From positions 1 through 48,679 of the forward strand of contig JACDEL010000010.1 of NCBI GenBank assembly GCA_013816405.1: a stretch of DNA of 48,679 bases, written 5' to 3'. The notes beneath the pieces were generated by a model. That model was not told the DNA's origin. It saw only the letters and a list, made by a program, of their open reading frames with translations, and ran no database searches. This DNA is from Chloroflexota bacterium (GTDB lineage: Bacteria > Chloroflexota > Limnocylindria > QHBO01). A program made the translations under genes and the position numbers. This document shows positions 33,434-43,377 of this stretch, in pieces. Within the stretch, counting starts at the first letter, position 1, and the number at the start of each line of letters is the position of its first letter.

Positions 33434-36109
33434 TCAGCCGCCGGTCAGCAACCGGAGCTGCGCTTCCAGATCGGCGAGTCGCGATCGCTCTCGCTTGACC
33501 ACCTCGGCCGGGGCACGCGACGCAAAGTCACCGGCCAGGAGGGCCTGCAGGCGTTCGATTCCGCGCTGGAGATGCGCCTCGTTGGCCGCCTTGCGGGAAG
33601 CGCCGTCGGCCGACTCCGAGGGCTCGCCCCCGAACCACGCCGCGGCTCCCGCGGTCGAGGCGACGAGCTCGGGAGGGTCCCGGTCGTCGCCCGGCGCGCG
33701 CAACTCGATCGGTTCCACCCGAGCCAGGGCGGCAAGGTAGTCGATCCCGCGCTCGATGCCGGACCGCGCGGCGACATCTGCCGGCACGACCGTCAGCGGC
33801 AGCCGAGCACCGGCGAGCGCCCCGGACTCCGTGCGCAGGTTGCGGACGCCCCTGATCAGGTCGATCAGGACCGCCATCTCCGATTCCGCTTCCATGTCGC
33901 GCTCATCGACCTCCGGCCAACGGGCCGTGATGAGCAGGTCCGTCCGAGCCGCCGCTCCCCCGTCGAATGCCGCCAGGCGCGACCAGATCTCCTCCGTCAC
34001 GAACGGGACGATCGGATGGAGGAGCTGCAGCATCGTCGCCAGCGCCTCGCTCGTCGTCCGCCATGCTCGTGCCTTCTCGCGGTCGCCAATATCTGGGCGG
34101 CGCAGGTCGACCTTGGCCATCTCCAGATACCAGTCGCAATAGTCGGTCCAGGCGAACTCGTGCGCGGAGGCCGCGTATGCCGAAAGCTCGAGATCGTCGA
34201 GCTGGCGGGTGGCGCGCTCGGTCGCCTCTGCCAGCCGTGAACGGATCCATCGCTCGGCCAGGGTGGGCTCACCCTCCGATGCAGCGAGCGGCTCCGGACG
34301 CGAGCCGAGGACGAATCGCGCCGCGTTCCACAGCTTGTTGGTGAAGTTGCGCGCCCCCTCCAACTTTCCCTCGGTCAGCCGCTGGTCCGCGCCAGGGGAG
34401 GTGCCCACCGTCAGCGCGAAGCGGAGCGCATCGGCCCCGATCTCCTCGATCAGCTCGAGCGGATCCGCCGTGTTGCCCTTGGTCTTGCTCATCTTGATGC
34501 CGCCGGTGGCGCGCACGAGCCCGTGCAGGTAGACCGTGTGGAACGGCTCGGTATCGGTCAGGAAGAGGCCCAGCATCATCATGCGGGCGACCCAGAAGAA
34601 GATGATGTCGTACCCCGTCTCCATCACCGACGTCGGATAGAAGCGACGCATGTCCGGCGTGTCGTCCGGCCAGCCGAGCGTGCTGAATGGCCACAGGCCG
34701 CTGCTGAACCAGGTGTCGAAGATGTCGGTCTCCTGGGTCAGCTCGGCGGCCGGCCTGCCACAGGTGGCACAAGCGTCCGGACCCGCCTCCAGGTCGCTGA
34801 CGGTGATGTGCCAGTCCGGGCAGTACCAGGCCGGGATCCGATGGCCCCACCACAGCTGCCGCCCCACCGCCCAGTCCCGGATGTTCTCCATCCAGTGCGC
34901 ATAGACCTTGGTGAAATGCTCCGGCACGATCCGCGTCCGACCTTCGCGCACCGACGCGAGGGCCCGCTTCGCGAGCGGCGCAGTGCGGACGAACCACTGG
35001 ACCGACAGGCGCGGCTCGATGACCGTCCCGCAGCGCTCGCAGTGTCCGACCACCATGGCGTGCGGCCGCTCCTCCTCCAGGTCGCCCATTTCGCGCAGCT
35101 GCTCGACGATCCGTGACCGCGCCTCGTAGCGATCCAGGCCCTTGAACGGGCCGCCCTGCTGGTTGATGCGGGCCGCCTCGTCGAGGACGTTGATCGCCGG
35201 CAGCGCGTGGCGCCGGCCCAGCTCGTAGTCGTCGGGGTCGTGGGCCGGCGTGATCTTGACCGCCCCGGTCCCGAAGTCGCGCTCGACGACCTCGTCCGCG
35301 ATGATCGGCAGGCGGCGCCCGAGGAATGGCAGGATCGCCTCGCGGCCGACCAGCTCGCGGTAGCGCTCGTCCTCGGGATGAACGGCCACGGCCACGTCAC
35401 CGAGCAGCGTCTCCGGGCGGGTGGTGGCGACCGAGATCCATCGGTCAGGATCGGGTGAGCCGTCTTCGCGGCCCAGGTGGTAACGAATCGTCCAGAGTGT
35501 GCCGGTCTCTTCCTTCGGCACCTTCTCGAGGTCGGAGACGGTCGTGCCGCAGCGCGGGCACCAGTTGACGAGCGCCTCGCCGCGGTAGACGAGGTCGGCA
35601 TCGTGGAGCCGCTTGAACGCCGTTCGCACGGCGCGGGCGCTCATGGGGTCCATCGTGAACCGGTTGCGGGTCCAGTCGGCGGAGGCGCCAAGGCGACGCA
35701 TCTGGAGCCCGATGACGTCGCGCGTCTCGTCCATGAAGCGCCACATGCGCTCGAGATAGCGCTCGCGACCCAGCGACTCGCGCGTCTCCCCTTCGGCGGC
35801 GATGACCTTGTCGAGCACGAACTGCGCTGCGATGCTGGCGTGGTCGACTCCCGGCAGCCACAGGGTGTCGTCGCCGCGCATGCGGTGGTAGCGGATCAGC
35901 ATGTCCTCGAGGGTCACGAACAGCGCGTGGCCCACGTGCAGCGAGCCGGTCACGTTCGGGGGCGGCATCGTGATCACGAAGCGCCCTGCCCCGGCCGGTG
36001 GCTCGGCGGACGGCGTGAAGGCGCCACCTGCCAGCCATCGCTCGTAGATCGCGGGCTCGACCTCGGCCGCGTCATAGCGCGGCGGAAGCTCGAGTCGCGG
36101 CGTCGTCAT
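33434..36109 (-). CDS. valS: Valyl-tRNA synthetase
   Basis: An 891-residue class I synthetase. HVGH (58-61, the HIGH motif) lies in PPPNVTGSLHVGHALF; WLPGVDHASIAAQ follows; the editing domain carries WISVATTRPETLLGDVAVAV; the KMSKS motif reads KMSKTKGN. The C-terminal part has the anticodon-binding helices and a short coiled coil (REKAN... ending SRLADLEAQLRLL). WLPGVDHA and HASIA are typical of ValS as opposed to IleS. Start ATG 36109 has GGAGG 9 bases upstream. Regulated by the T-box leader directly upstream. Confidence 0.95.
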   Translation of the reverse strand: MTTPRLELPPRYDAAEVEPAIYERWLAGGAFTPSAEPPAGAGRFVITMPPPNVTGSLHVGHALFVTLEDMLIRYHRMRGDDTLWLPGVDHASIAAQFVLDKVIAAEGETRESLGRERYLERMWRFMDETRDVIGLQMRRLGASADWTRNRFTMDPMSARAVRTAFKRLHDADLVYRGEALVNWCPRCGTTVSDLEKVPKEETGTLWTIRYHLGREDGSPDPDRWISVATTRPETLLGDVAVAVHPEDERYRELVGREAILPFLGRRLPIIADEVVERDFGTGAVKITPAHDPDDYELGRRHALPAINVLDEAARINQQGGPFKGLDRYEARSRIVEQLREMGDLEEERPHAMVVGHCERCGTVIEPRLSVQWFVRTAPLAKRALASVREGRTRIVPEHFTKVYAHWMENIRDWAVGRQLWWGHRIPAWYCPDWHITVSDLEAGPDACATCGRPAAELTQETDIFDTWFSSGLWPFSTLGWPDDTPDMRRFYPTSVMETGYDIIFFWVARMMMLGLFLTDTEPFHTVYLHGLVRATGGIKMSKTKGNTADPLELIEEIGADALRFALTVGTSPGADQRLTEGKLEGARNFTNKLWNAARFVLGSRPEPLAASEGEPTLAERWIRSRLAEATERATRQLDDLELSAYAASAHEFAWTDYCDWYLEMAKVDLRRPDIGDREKARAWRTTSEALATMLQLLHPIVPFVTEEIWSRLAAFDGGAAARTDLLITARWPEVDERDMEAESEMAVLIDLIRGVRNLRTESGALAGARLPLTVVPADVAARSGIERGIDYLAALARVEPIELRAPGDDRDPPELVASTAGAAAWFGGEPSESADGASRKAANEAHLQRGIERLQALLAGDFASRAPAEVVKRERSRLADLEAQLRLLTGG

Positions 36110-36127
36110 CGGTCTGTGCCTCCGTGG

Positions 36128-36161
36128 CAACAACAAACCCGTTCGTCGAAGGACGAACGGG
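36128..36161 (-). terminator. T-box intrinsic terminator before valS
   Basis: A perfect 10-base-pair stem, CCCGTTCGTC with GACGAACGGG and a four-base loop, followed on the minus strand by TTTGTTGTT. It overlaps the T-box sequence, so it would compete with the antiterminator. Confidence 0.85.
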
Positions 36162-36345
36162 TCGTGGTACCACCTTCATTCGGCGACATCGGCCGATCCG
36201 ATGGCGCCCTCGTTACCGCGGTATCGGGCGGAACCCGGCCGGCTCGCGTGCGACCTTCGCCCTCTCGTGCCGAGACGGGCTTGCAGCCTGTGGCCCGCCA
36301 TCTCTCACGGTCGTAGGAGGGGTACTCCTCACGGTCAGCGCCGTG
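36128..36345 (-). promoter_or_regulatory. T-box riboswitch of valS
   Basis: The minus-strand leader contains the conserved T-box sequence AAGGTGGTACCACG (36176-36163) immediately before a terminator hairpin, a stem-loop AGGAG-TACCC-CTCCT near 36329-36315, and a GAGAGATGG...CAAGCCCG segment as in other T-box leaders. It should sense uncharged tRNA-Val by pairing the specifier with the anticodon and the T-box bulge with the NCCA end. The specifier codon could not be fixed by eye; GTA and GTG triplets occur in suitable positions. Confidence 0.85.
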
Positions 36346-36371
36346 CCTCGGAGTCTACCACGAGGCCGATA

Positions 36372-37511
36372 TCAGGCCTTGGAGCCCACCGTGACGCGCA
36401 GCTGGCCGTTGGAGGTGACGAACTGGGCCGAATCCTCGAAGCTCTGGATCGCGGCGGACAGGTCGAATCCCTCGCGATGGGCGGCGGTGAAGATGAACTC
36501 GCCGGAGGTGCCCAGGCCCAGCGAGACCCTATTGACGCCATTCACCCCCTCGAGTGACTGCTTGAACGAGGTGATGGCGCCGAAGCTGGTCAGCCCGATG
36601 ACGACAACCTGGGTGCTCTCTTCGACAACGGGTTCAACTGGTGCGACAGGCTCGGGCTCGACGGACGCAGCAGCCTCAGCACCTTCAGCCTCGGCGGCCG
36701 GTGCGTCAGACGCCGGCTTGGCCTCGAGGACATCCTTGTCGTCGCCGTAGGGCCTGGATGCGGTCTCCGGGTCGACCGTCAGGGCGGGGGCCTGCCTGGG
36801 CTCACCCATGACGTCGGGAGCCTTCCCTGGCTTGCGTACCGCGGCGAGCGACGCGGACGGCGATGGCGACGGGGCGGTCTCACCGGCCGCTGGTACGGCG
36901 ACATCGGTCAGCGAAGGCGCCTGGGGAATGCGCTTCAGGGTCGAGGCCAGCGCTGCCGGGTCGTGGATGTCATTCAGCTGCGCGAAGAAGGAGTTCATCT
37001 CCGCCTCGAATGCGTCGACGCGTGCCTCAACCGCGGTCATGGCGCCTTCGCTGGCGGCCACGTTGGCGACGAGCTGGCCCTCAAGGGTTGCATTCCGTGC
37101 CGAAACCTTGGTGGCGGCTTGGTCGCGAATCCGCTGAATCTCACCGTGCTCCCAGTTTCCGATGCTCTTCAGGTCGGCGTTGGCGAGCTCGTGGAGCTCT
37201 GCTGCGCGTTGCTCGGTCTCGGAATGGATGCCTGCTGAACGCTCGGAGACGCCGGCGCGGAGCTGAGCCAGGGCGTCATCACGCGTCTGCTCCGCGATCT
37301 TGCGCATGGCATCCGTGAGGCTCTGCAGGAACGGCACGGCGGGCTCTCGGCCAGAGTCATTCATCGCTGGGGTGGAGTCTGCCACGACGGGAGCCTCTTC
37401 ACCATCCTGCGACGCAGGCCTCGTGCCATTGACCGGGTCCGTGCCCGGGCTCATCTCTGGCCGCTCGGCCAGCCCGGCGAAGGCGGTCTCTTCCGCGGAC
37501 ATCTCGGTCAC
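36372..37511 (-). CDS. Coiled-coil protein with C-terminal ferredoxin-like domain
   Basis: A 379-residue protein: an acidic disordered start, a long helical region (about 60-190; SLTDAMRKIAEQTRDDALAQ, AAELHELANADLKSIGN, VDAFEAEMNSFFAQLNDIHD) predicted as coiled coil, a Pro/Ala-rich acidic linker, and a C-terminal beta-alpha-beta domain (QVVVIGLTSFGAITSFKQSL, VSLGLGTSGEFIFTAAH). Its start overlaps the stop of the CpaE-like gene by 4 bases, so the products probably work together, perhaps as a polar scaffold and its ATPase. Family not named. Confidence 0.65.
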   Translation of the reverse strand: MTEMSAEETAFAGLAERPEMSPGTDPVNGTRPASQDGEEAPVVADSTPAMNDSGREPAVPFLQSLTDAMRKIAEQTRDDALAQLRAGVSERSAGIHSETEQRAAELHELANADLKSIGNWEHGEIQRIRDQAATKVSARNATLEGQLVANVAASEGAMTAVEARVDAFEAEMNSFFAQLNDIHDPAALASTLKRIPQAPSLTDVAVPAAGETAPSPSPSASLAAVRKPGKAPDVMGEPRQAPALTVDPETASRPYGDDKDVLEAKPASDAPAAEAEGAEAAASVEPEPVAPVEPVVEESTQVVVIGLTSFGAITSFKQSLEGVNGVNRVSLGLGTSGEFIFTAAHREGFDLSAAIQSFEDSAQFVTSNGQLRVTVGSKA

Positions 37512-38746
37512 CGCCCAACTGCCTTTCCGGCCTCATTCGCCGAAGAGACCAGCGCCGACCACCACGACCGGCGACGCGCGGGCGCCTCCAGGGCCACTGG
37601 GCGGGTCAGCAGGCGGGCGACGTTGTACAGGTCAGTGGACATCTGCTCCTTGGGGTACTTGATGATGATCGGTGTCCCCTCGTTCGCCGCGGCGATCGCC
37701 TTGGGGCCATTCGAGACCACGGTGGCGCTGATGCGCGTTCCCAGGGTCTTGGCGATGTCCTCCACGGAGATGCCATGGTTGGAGCGGTTGACGATCACCT
37801 TCACCATGTCGGCGAGTCCGACCTCGCGAGCAAGGCCCAGGAACTGCGAGGCGTTGCGCAATGGACCAACCTCAGGGGTGACCACCAGGAAGATCTCGCG
37901 CGACGCGGCCAGCATGGCCATCGTGCGATCGTCGTAGCTCGGGTGGCAGTCGATGATCACCCAGCTGTGGTGGGTTCGCGCCCAGCGCACGGCGGCAACC
38001 AGCAGATCGGTGCTGATGCGCTCGGACTCGCTCGGCTCGGTTCCCCAGGTCAAGACCCGGACGCCACTAGCCTCGTGGGTCGTGACGGTCTGCTCAAAGG
38101 CATCGTTGGTCCATTCCTCGGGCGGGGAGTCCGCCAGGTGCGCCAATCCGCCGTGATACGGCGCGTTGAGAACGGCGGTCACGTTGCCAACGCCGACATC
38201 GGCATCCATCAGGCAGACGCTGTCGCCGGTCTGCTGCCGGATGGCGACCGCGAGGTTGACGGCGATCATGGTCTTGCCGACGCCGCCCTTGGGTGCGAAC
38301 AGGCTCACCACGGTCCCCTCGCCGACGGTCTCGATCTCGGCGCCATCGGCGGTGGTCGTGGGCAGTCCGCCGGGCACCTCGCGGCCGCTGTGGATCAGCA
38401 TCGCTTGGAGGCGATAGACAAGCGCCTCCGGGGGGATCGGCTTGCGCGCATATTCATCGCGGCTCACGCCGGGGTTCGCGTCCACCGCCCACTCGGGGAT
38501 GTCGTTGGTGAAGAGGAGGATGGTGGGCACGCGCTGCGTGGAGTGCAGGAAGGCGAACAGCTCCTCGTCGCCAGGCTGGCTACGATCGCAGTCGATGACG
38601 GCGAGGTCGATCCGGCCGTCGCCGGAGAGCCAGGCAAGGGCCTCCTCCCGGTCGGCCGCGACCGCCTCGAATCCGGCGTCGGTCATGGCGTCCTCGTAAG
38701 AGGAGCTCCACCCATCCAGGGCGAGCAGGACGCTGGGTCGGTTCAT
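37508..38746 (-). CDS. CpaE/TadZ-like ATPase with receiver-like domain, second copy
   Basis: A 412-residue protein starting at ATG 38746 (MNRPSVLLALDG); an upstream in-frame reading to 38815 has an unlikely N-terminus. Receiver-like fold in residues 1-120 (D52 in LAVIDCDRS, K102 in ARKPIPPEAL), then a MinD/ParA ATPase with intact Walker A PKGGVGKT (152-159), LMDADVGVGNVTAVL and VIIDCHPSYDDRTM. It has a full GKT motif where the copy at 184-1329 has GRT. Coupled by overlap to the coiled-coil protein. Confidence 0.82.
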   Translation of the reverse strand: MNRPSVLLALDGWSSSYEDAMTDAGFEAVAADREEALAWLSGDGRIDLAVIDCDRSQPGDEELFAFLHSTQRVPTILLFTNDIPEWAVDANPGVSRDEYARKPIPPEALVYRLQAMLIHSGREVPGGLPTTTADGAEIETVGEGTVVSLFAPKGGVGKTMIAVNLAVAIRQQTGDSVCLMDADVGVGNVTAVLNAPYHGGLAHLADSPPEEWTNDAFEQTVTTHEASGVRVLTWGTEPSESERISTDLLVAAVRWARTHHSWVIIDCHPSYDDRTMAMLAASREIFLVVTPEVGPLRNASQFLGLAREVGLADMVKVIVNRSNHGISVEDIAKTLGTRISATVVSNGPKAIAAANEGTPIIIKYPKEQMSTDLYNVARLLTRPVALEAPARRRSWWSALVSSANEAGKAVGR

Positions 38747-38862
38747 GTGCAGTGCCTCTGGGTGTGGTGCGGTGACGAGTGGCACCACAATCCGGCGAGC
38801 GGGCACTCCGGGCAATGGGACCTCGGCGCCATCGCTGCCCGCCGAAGGTACGGGGGAGGCCC

Positions 38863-40158
<1,296 letters not shown>

Positions 40159-40216
40159 TGGTTCGAGCATAGCACGCGCTTTCGAGCGCGCCGGCCATAG
40201 ACCGATGGTCCCCGGG

Positions 40217-40222
40217 TAGGAT
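40217..40222 (+). promoter_or_regulatory. Putative -10 element (TAGGAT) of leaderless ogt
   Basis: TAGGAT ends 6 bases before the GTG start at 40229, so transcription would start at the start codon. No Shine-Dalgarno sequence is present. Confidence 0.4.
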
Positions 40223-40228
40223 CGCCAG

Positions 40229-40717
40229 GTGGATCGCTCGACCGTCTCCCATGCGCCTATCGACTCACCGATTGGGAGGCTGTGGGTTGCCGTCTCATCT
40301 CGCGGCCTGGTCGCGGTGACGCGGGGCGAGGATCCCTCCCCCGATACCGACCTTTCGATCCTGGATCCGGATGCTGTGGCCCCTGTCCTTGCCGAGCTCG
40401 AGGCCTATTTCACGGGACAGCGGCGGACCTTCGAGACGCCGCTCGACCTGCGAGGAGCTGGCACGTTCGACGCCGCCACGTGGACGGCAGCGCGACACAT
40501 CCCGTACGGCGAGACCGTCTCGTACGGTGAGCTGGCCGCCATGGCCGGCCGCCCTCGCGCGGCGCGTGCTGCCGGCAACGCCATGGCCCGATGTCCGTTC
40601 TTCCCGGTCGTGCCGTGCCATCGGGTCATCCATGCCGACGGTTCGATCGGCGGCTGGGGAGCGGACACCTGGGTCAAGCGCTGGCTGCTCGACCTGGAGC
40701 GCGGCGGCGCTACATAA
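40229..40717 (+). CDS. ogt: Methylated-DNA-protein-cysteine methyltransferase
   Basis: A 162-residue protein with the active-site P-C130-H-R-V motif, the helix-turn-helix [30 protein letters not shown] and the recognition loop [10 protein letters not shown]. It removes O6-methylguanine (and O4-methylthymine) by transferring the methyl group to its own Cys. The recruited N-terminal domain is short, as in Ogt proteins. It interrupts the usual tig-clpP-clpX order in opposite orientation. Confidence 0.92.
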   Translation: MDRSTVSHAPIDSPIGRLWVAVSSRGLVAVTRGEDPSPDTDLSILDPDAVAPVLAELEAYFTGQRRTFETPLDLRGAGTFDAATWTAARHIPYGETVSYGELAAMAGRPRAARAAGNAMARCPFFPVVPCHRVIHADGSIGGWGADTWVKRWLLDLERGGAT

Positions 40718-41139
40718 GGCGGCTGTCCATCATTACAACCACTTCTGGTGCATGCGCCGGGAACTGCCCGTACGGCGGCGATTCACAACTCCTCGTTGTG
40801 CCAGCGCACGGAAACGGTTGTTCCGGCGCGCATGCACAACTGCTGCTTGTGAGCCGCGAGACAGAGGAAGGGGCAGCGAGCCTGGAACGCTGAGCGGTAC
40901 CAACCCCATTGGTACCAACGCACGCGATGGCTCGCAAACACACGCGAAGGCCCGCAAACGCACCGCTTTACCAATGTCATTGGTGCACGCTGGTCCATGG
41001 ACGCTTGCGGCGCCTTTTCACCAACCACGTTGGTAAACCGCCGCGACAGTTAGAGAAGTGCCACCGAACCTAGGTTGGGGGGGACCGCGCGTGGCCCAGC
41101 CGCGTAGCGAAGCCGCAAGGCCCAGTGTGGGCCTGGCCT
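40718..41139. other. Palindrome-rich spacer between converging ogt and clpP
   Basis: No gene is convincing in this 422-base interval. It contains six short inverted repeats in a row: ACCA-CTTC-TGGT (40738-40749), CACAAC-N5-GTTGTG (40784-40800), CACAAC-N5-CTTGTG (40835-40851), GGTACCAA-N5-TTGGTACC (40896-40916), ACCAA-N5-TTGGT (40970-40984) and ACCAA-N5-TTGGT (41020-41034). The last three share the arm pair ACCAA/TTGGT with a 5-base centre. Between them is a direct repeat, CGCAAACACACGCGAAGGCC then CGCAAACGCAC. None is followed by a T-run typical of terminators. Confidence 0.6.
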
Positions 41140-41811
41140 TCAGCGTTCCTTCTTGGCCTTGTCCGCCGCGGCAGCTTCCTTGGCGGTCGGCACGGTGCCG
41201 CCAGCCGCCTGGGTCATGCTGATCAGCGACTCGGTCGAGCCGACGAATACCTCGTCGATCAGCCCGTAGGCCTTGGCCTCGTCGGCGCCCATGTAGAAGT
41301 CGCGCTCGGAGTCGCTCTTCACCTTCGCCGGCGTCTGCCCGGTGTGCGCAGCCAGGATTCCAGTGAGCCGCTCGGTGAGGTGCATCACCTCGCGCATCTG
41401 GATCTCGACGTCCGGGGTGTTGCCGCGGAAGCCGGCGGAGCCCTGGTGAATCATGATTCGGCTGTTCGGCAGGGCGAAGCGCTTTCCCTTGGCACCGGCA
41501 GCCAGGAGCACCGAGGCCATGCTCGCCGCCTGGCCGATGCAGATGGTGCTGACCGGGGCCTTGAGGTACTGCATCGTGTCGTAGATGGCGAGGCCGCTGG
41601 TCACCACGCCGCCCGGCGAGTTGACGTACAGGCTGATGTCCTTGGTCGGATCCTCGCTCTCCAGGAAGAGGAGCTGGGCGATGACCAGGTTCGCGATGTG
41701 ATCCTCGATCGGCTCGCCCAGGAAGATGATCCGTTCCTTGAGCAGCCGCGAGTAGATGTCGAAGGCCCGCTCACCCCGAGCGCTCGACTCGATGACCATC
41801 GGGACCAGCAT
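41140..41811 (-). CDS. clpP: ATP-dependent Clp protease proteolytic subunit
   Basis: A 223-residue serine protease with catalytic S97 (GQAASMAS), H122 (RIMIHQ) and D171 (SERDFYMG). The C-terminus carries an extra 20-residue charged tail ([12 protein letters not shown]). It assembles as a tetradecameric chamber served by ClpX. It follows the trigger factor gene after a 4-base gap, as in the common tig-clpP-clpX order. Confidence 0.95.
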   Translation of the reverse strand: MLVPMVIESSARGERAFDIYSRLLKERIIFLGEPIEDHIANLVIAQLLFLESEDPTKDISLYVNSPGGVVTSGLAIYDTMQYLKAPVSTICIGQAASMASVLLAAGAKGKRFALPNSRIMIHQGSAGFRGNTPDVEIQMREVMHLTERLTGILAAHTGQTPAKVKSDSERDFYMGADEAKAYGLIDEVFVGSTESLISMTQAAGGTVPTAKEAAAADKAKKER

Positions 41812-41815
41812 GCGT

Positions 41816-43162
41816 CTACTCCGTGGTGTCGTCTTGGTCGGAAGCCGATGTCCCGGCCGGGACTGCGTCCGTGCCCAGCGCGCGGTCGATCAGCGTGTCG
41901 ACAAGTGTACGGTTGCGCAGCGTCATGCGCAGGTAGGAGCGGCCACGGCGCGAGGTGAGGTACTCCCGCAGACGCGGCTCATCGGGATAGCGCGCGAGTT
42001 GGTCCGCGATCTCTTCCTCGACCTGCTCCGTCGTCGCGTCGATCCCCTCCTTCTCCGCGATGGCGCTCAGGACGAGTAGCGACTTCACGCGACGAGTGGC
42101 CGGCTCGCGCAGTTCCGTGGCCAGCTCCTCTGGCGACTGGCGCGCCATCTCCAGGTACCTGTCCATCGCGATCTGCTGCGCGGCCAGCCGGTTGCGCAGC
42201 TCGTCGCGCATGATCTCGATCTCGTTGGCGATCATCACCTCGGGCAGCTCGACACCTGCGTTGGCGGTGGCGAAGTCGATGATTCGGTCCGCTAGGTGGT
42301 GCCGAGCCTCATCGGCCCCGCGACTCGCCAGGGCGTCCCGGATCTCGGCGCGCAGTTCATCGACGGTGGAGAGCTCCCCGACGCTCTTCGCGAACTCGTC
42401 GTCCAACTCGGGAAGGATCCGCTCGCGAAGGTCGAGGAGGGACACCTCGAAGTGCGCGTGCTTTCCCTGGAGCTCCTCGACCCGGTAGTCATCGGGGAAG
42501 TCGATCTCGAAGCCCTTGGTCTCGTCAATGGTCATGCCGACGAGGTTCTCCTCCCAGCCGGGGATCATCCGCTCCTCGCCGATCACCAGCGGCAGCCGGT
42601 CGGCCGAGCCGCCCTCGAACGGCTCCCCGTCGATGGTGCCCACAAACTTGACGGAGGCGATATCGCCCGTGGCCGCGCCCCGGCTGTCGACCGGTCGCAG
42701 CGTGCCCTGCTGCTCACGTAGGTCGGTGATGACGGCCTCCACCTGCTCATCGGTCACCTCGACCGGCTCGAGCCCGAACGGGTAGTCGGTATACGAGCCC
42801 AGGGTCACCTCGGGCCGGACCGCCACGGTGGCGGTGAACTTGACCGGCGCGCCCTCCGCCACGGTGCCGCTGTCGAGGTCCACCTCGGGCTGGTCGATCG
42901 GAACGATGGAAATCTGGTCCAGTGCCGCGTCGTAGCTCTCGTTGACGAGGTGGTCGACCGCCTCGGCGATCACGGAGGCTCGCCCCACGAAGCGATCGAT
43001 GACGTGGCGCGGCGCCTTCCCGGGCCGGAAGCCCGGCACCTTGGTCCGCTCTGCGACGTGGCGGTAGGCGGTTGCGAAGTGCCGGTCCACCTCGGTCGGC
43101 GAGACCTCGATTTCGAGGACCATCCGAGATCCGGACTCAGGGCGGGAAGAGACGGTGACCAA
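41816..43162 (-). CDS. tig: Trigger factor (ribosome-associated chaperone and prolyl isomerase)
   Basis: A 448-residue protein if started at TTG 43162, which has AGGAG 5 bases upstream; an ATG at 43183 lies on the last base pairs of tRNA-Leu and lacks its own ribosome binding site. The N-terminal ribosome-binding domain has the signature [15 protein letters not shown], followed by an FKBP-like domain ([32 protein letters not shown]) and a helical C-terminal arm. A Ser/Asp-rich tail ends the protein. The gene is probably co-transcribed with the tRNA just upstream. Confidence 0.92.
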   Translation of the reverse strand: MVTVSSRPESGSRMVLEIEVSPTEVDRHFATAYRHVAERTKVPGFRPGKAPRHVIDRFVGRASVIAEAVDHLVNESYDAALDQISIVPIDQPEVDLDSGTVAEGAPVKFTATVAVRPEVTLGSYTDYPFGLEPVEVTDEQVEAVITDLREQQGTLRPVDSRGAATGDIASVKFVGTIDGEPFEGGSADRLPLVIGEERMIPGWEENLVGMTIDETKGFEIDFPDDYRVEELQGKHAHFEVSLLDLRERILPELDDEFAKSVGELSTVDELRAEIRDALASRGADEARHHLADRIIDFATANAGVELPEVMIANEIEIMRDELRNRLAAQQIAMDRYLEMARQSPEELATELREPATRRVKSLLVLSAIAEKEGIDATTEQVEEEIADQLARYPDEPRLREYLTSRRGRSYLRMTLRNRTLVDTLIDRALGTDAVPAGTSASDQDDTTE

Positions 43163-43182
43163 GGCTGCTCCTGCTGCTGACA

Positions 43183-43266
43183 TGGTGGGCGAGGCGAGAT
43201 TCGAACTCGCACGTCTTGCGACACCAGCTCCTAAAGCTGGCGCGTCTGCCGTTCCGCCACTCGCCC
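43183..43266 (-). tRNA. tRNA-Leu (anticodon UAG), CCA encoded
   Basis: The acceptor stem GGGCGAG pairs with CTCGCCC; the anticodon arm is CCAGC-TTTAGGA-GCTGG with anticodon TAG; a long variable arm (TGTCGCAAGACGT) marks class II; the T arm is GCGAG-TTCGAAT-CTCGC; a discriminator A and encoded CCA follow. It lies directly beside the integrase, but its 5' end, not its 3' end, faces the element. Confidence 0.95.
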
Positions 43267-43289
43267 GATGTTTTGTGCTTGTGAGGCGC

Positions 43290-43318
43290 GTATTACTCGG
43301 TGATGGCCACTTGCACAA
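43290..43318 (-). promoter_or_regulatory. Promoter of tRNA-Leu (and probably tig-clpP)
   Basis: Minus-strand TTGTGC (43318-43313), a 17-base spacer and TAATAC (43295-43290) form a near-consensus sigma-70 promoter ending about 23 bases before the tRNA 5' end. Confidence 0.65.
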
Positions 43319-43337
43319 CGCATCAGACGCGTATAAC
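43311..43337 (+). promoter_or_regulatory. Putative integrase promoter overlapping the tRNA promoter
   Basis: TTGCAC (43311-43316), a short 15-base spacer and TATAAC (43332-43337) precede the integrase ATG by about 40 bases. Its -35 overlaps that of the opposing tRNA promoter in the palindrome-like TTGCACAA. Confidence 0.45.
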
Positions 43338-43377
43338 CTGTGCGGTGTCTTACGACCGCATTGGAGGGCATACCAGC

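Noticed and set aside
40710-40963. Minus-strand frames of about 76 codons in the ogt-clpP spacer
   Set aside because: They cross the palindromes, have no ribosome binding site and no motif; they look like chance frames in GC-rich DNA.
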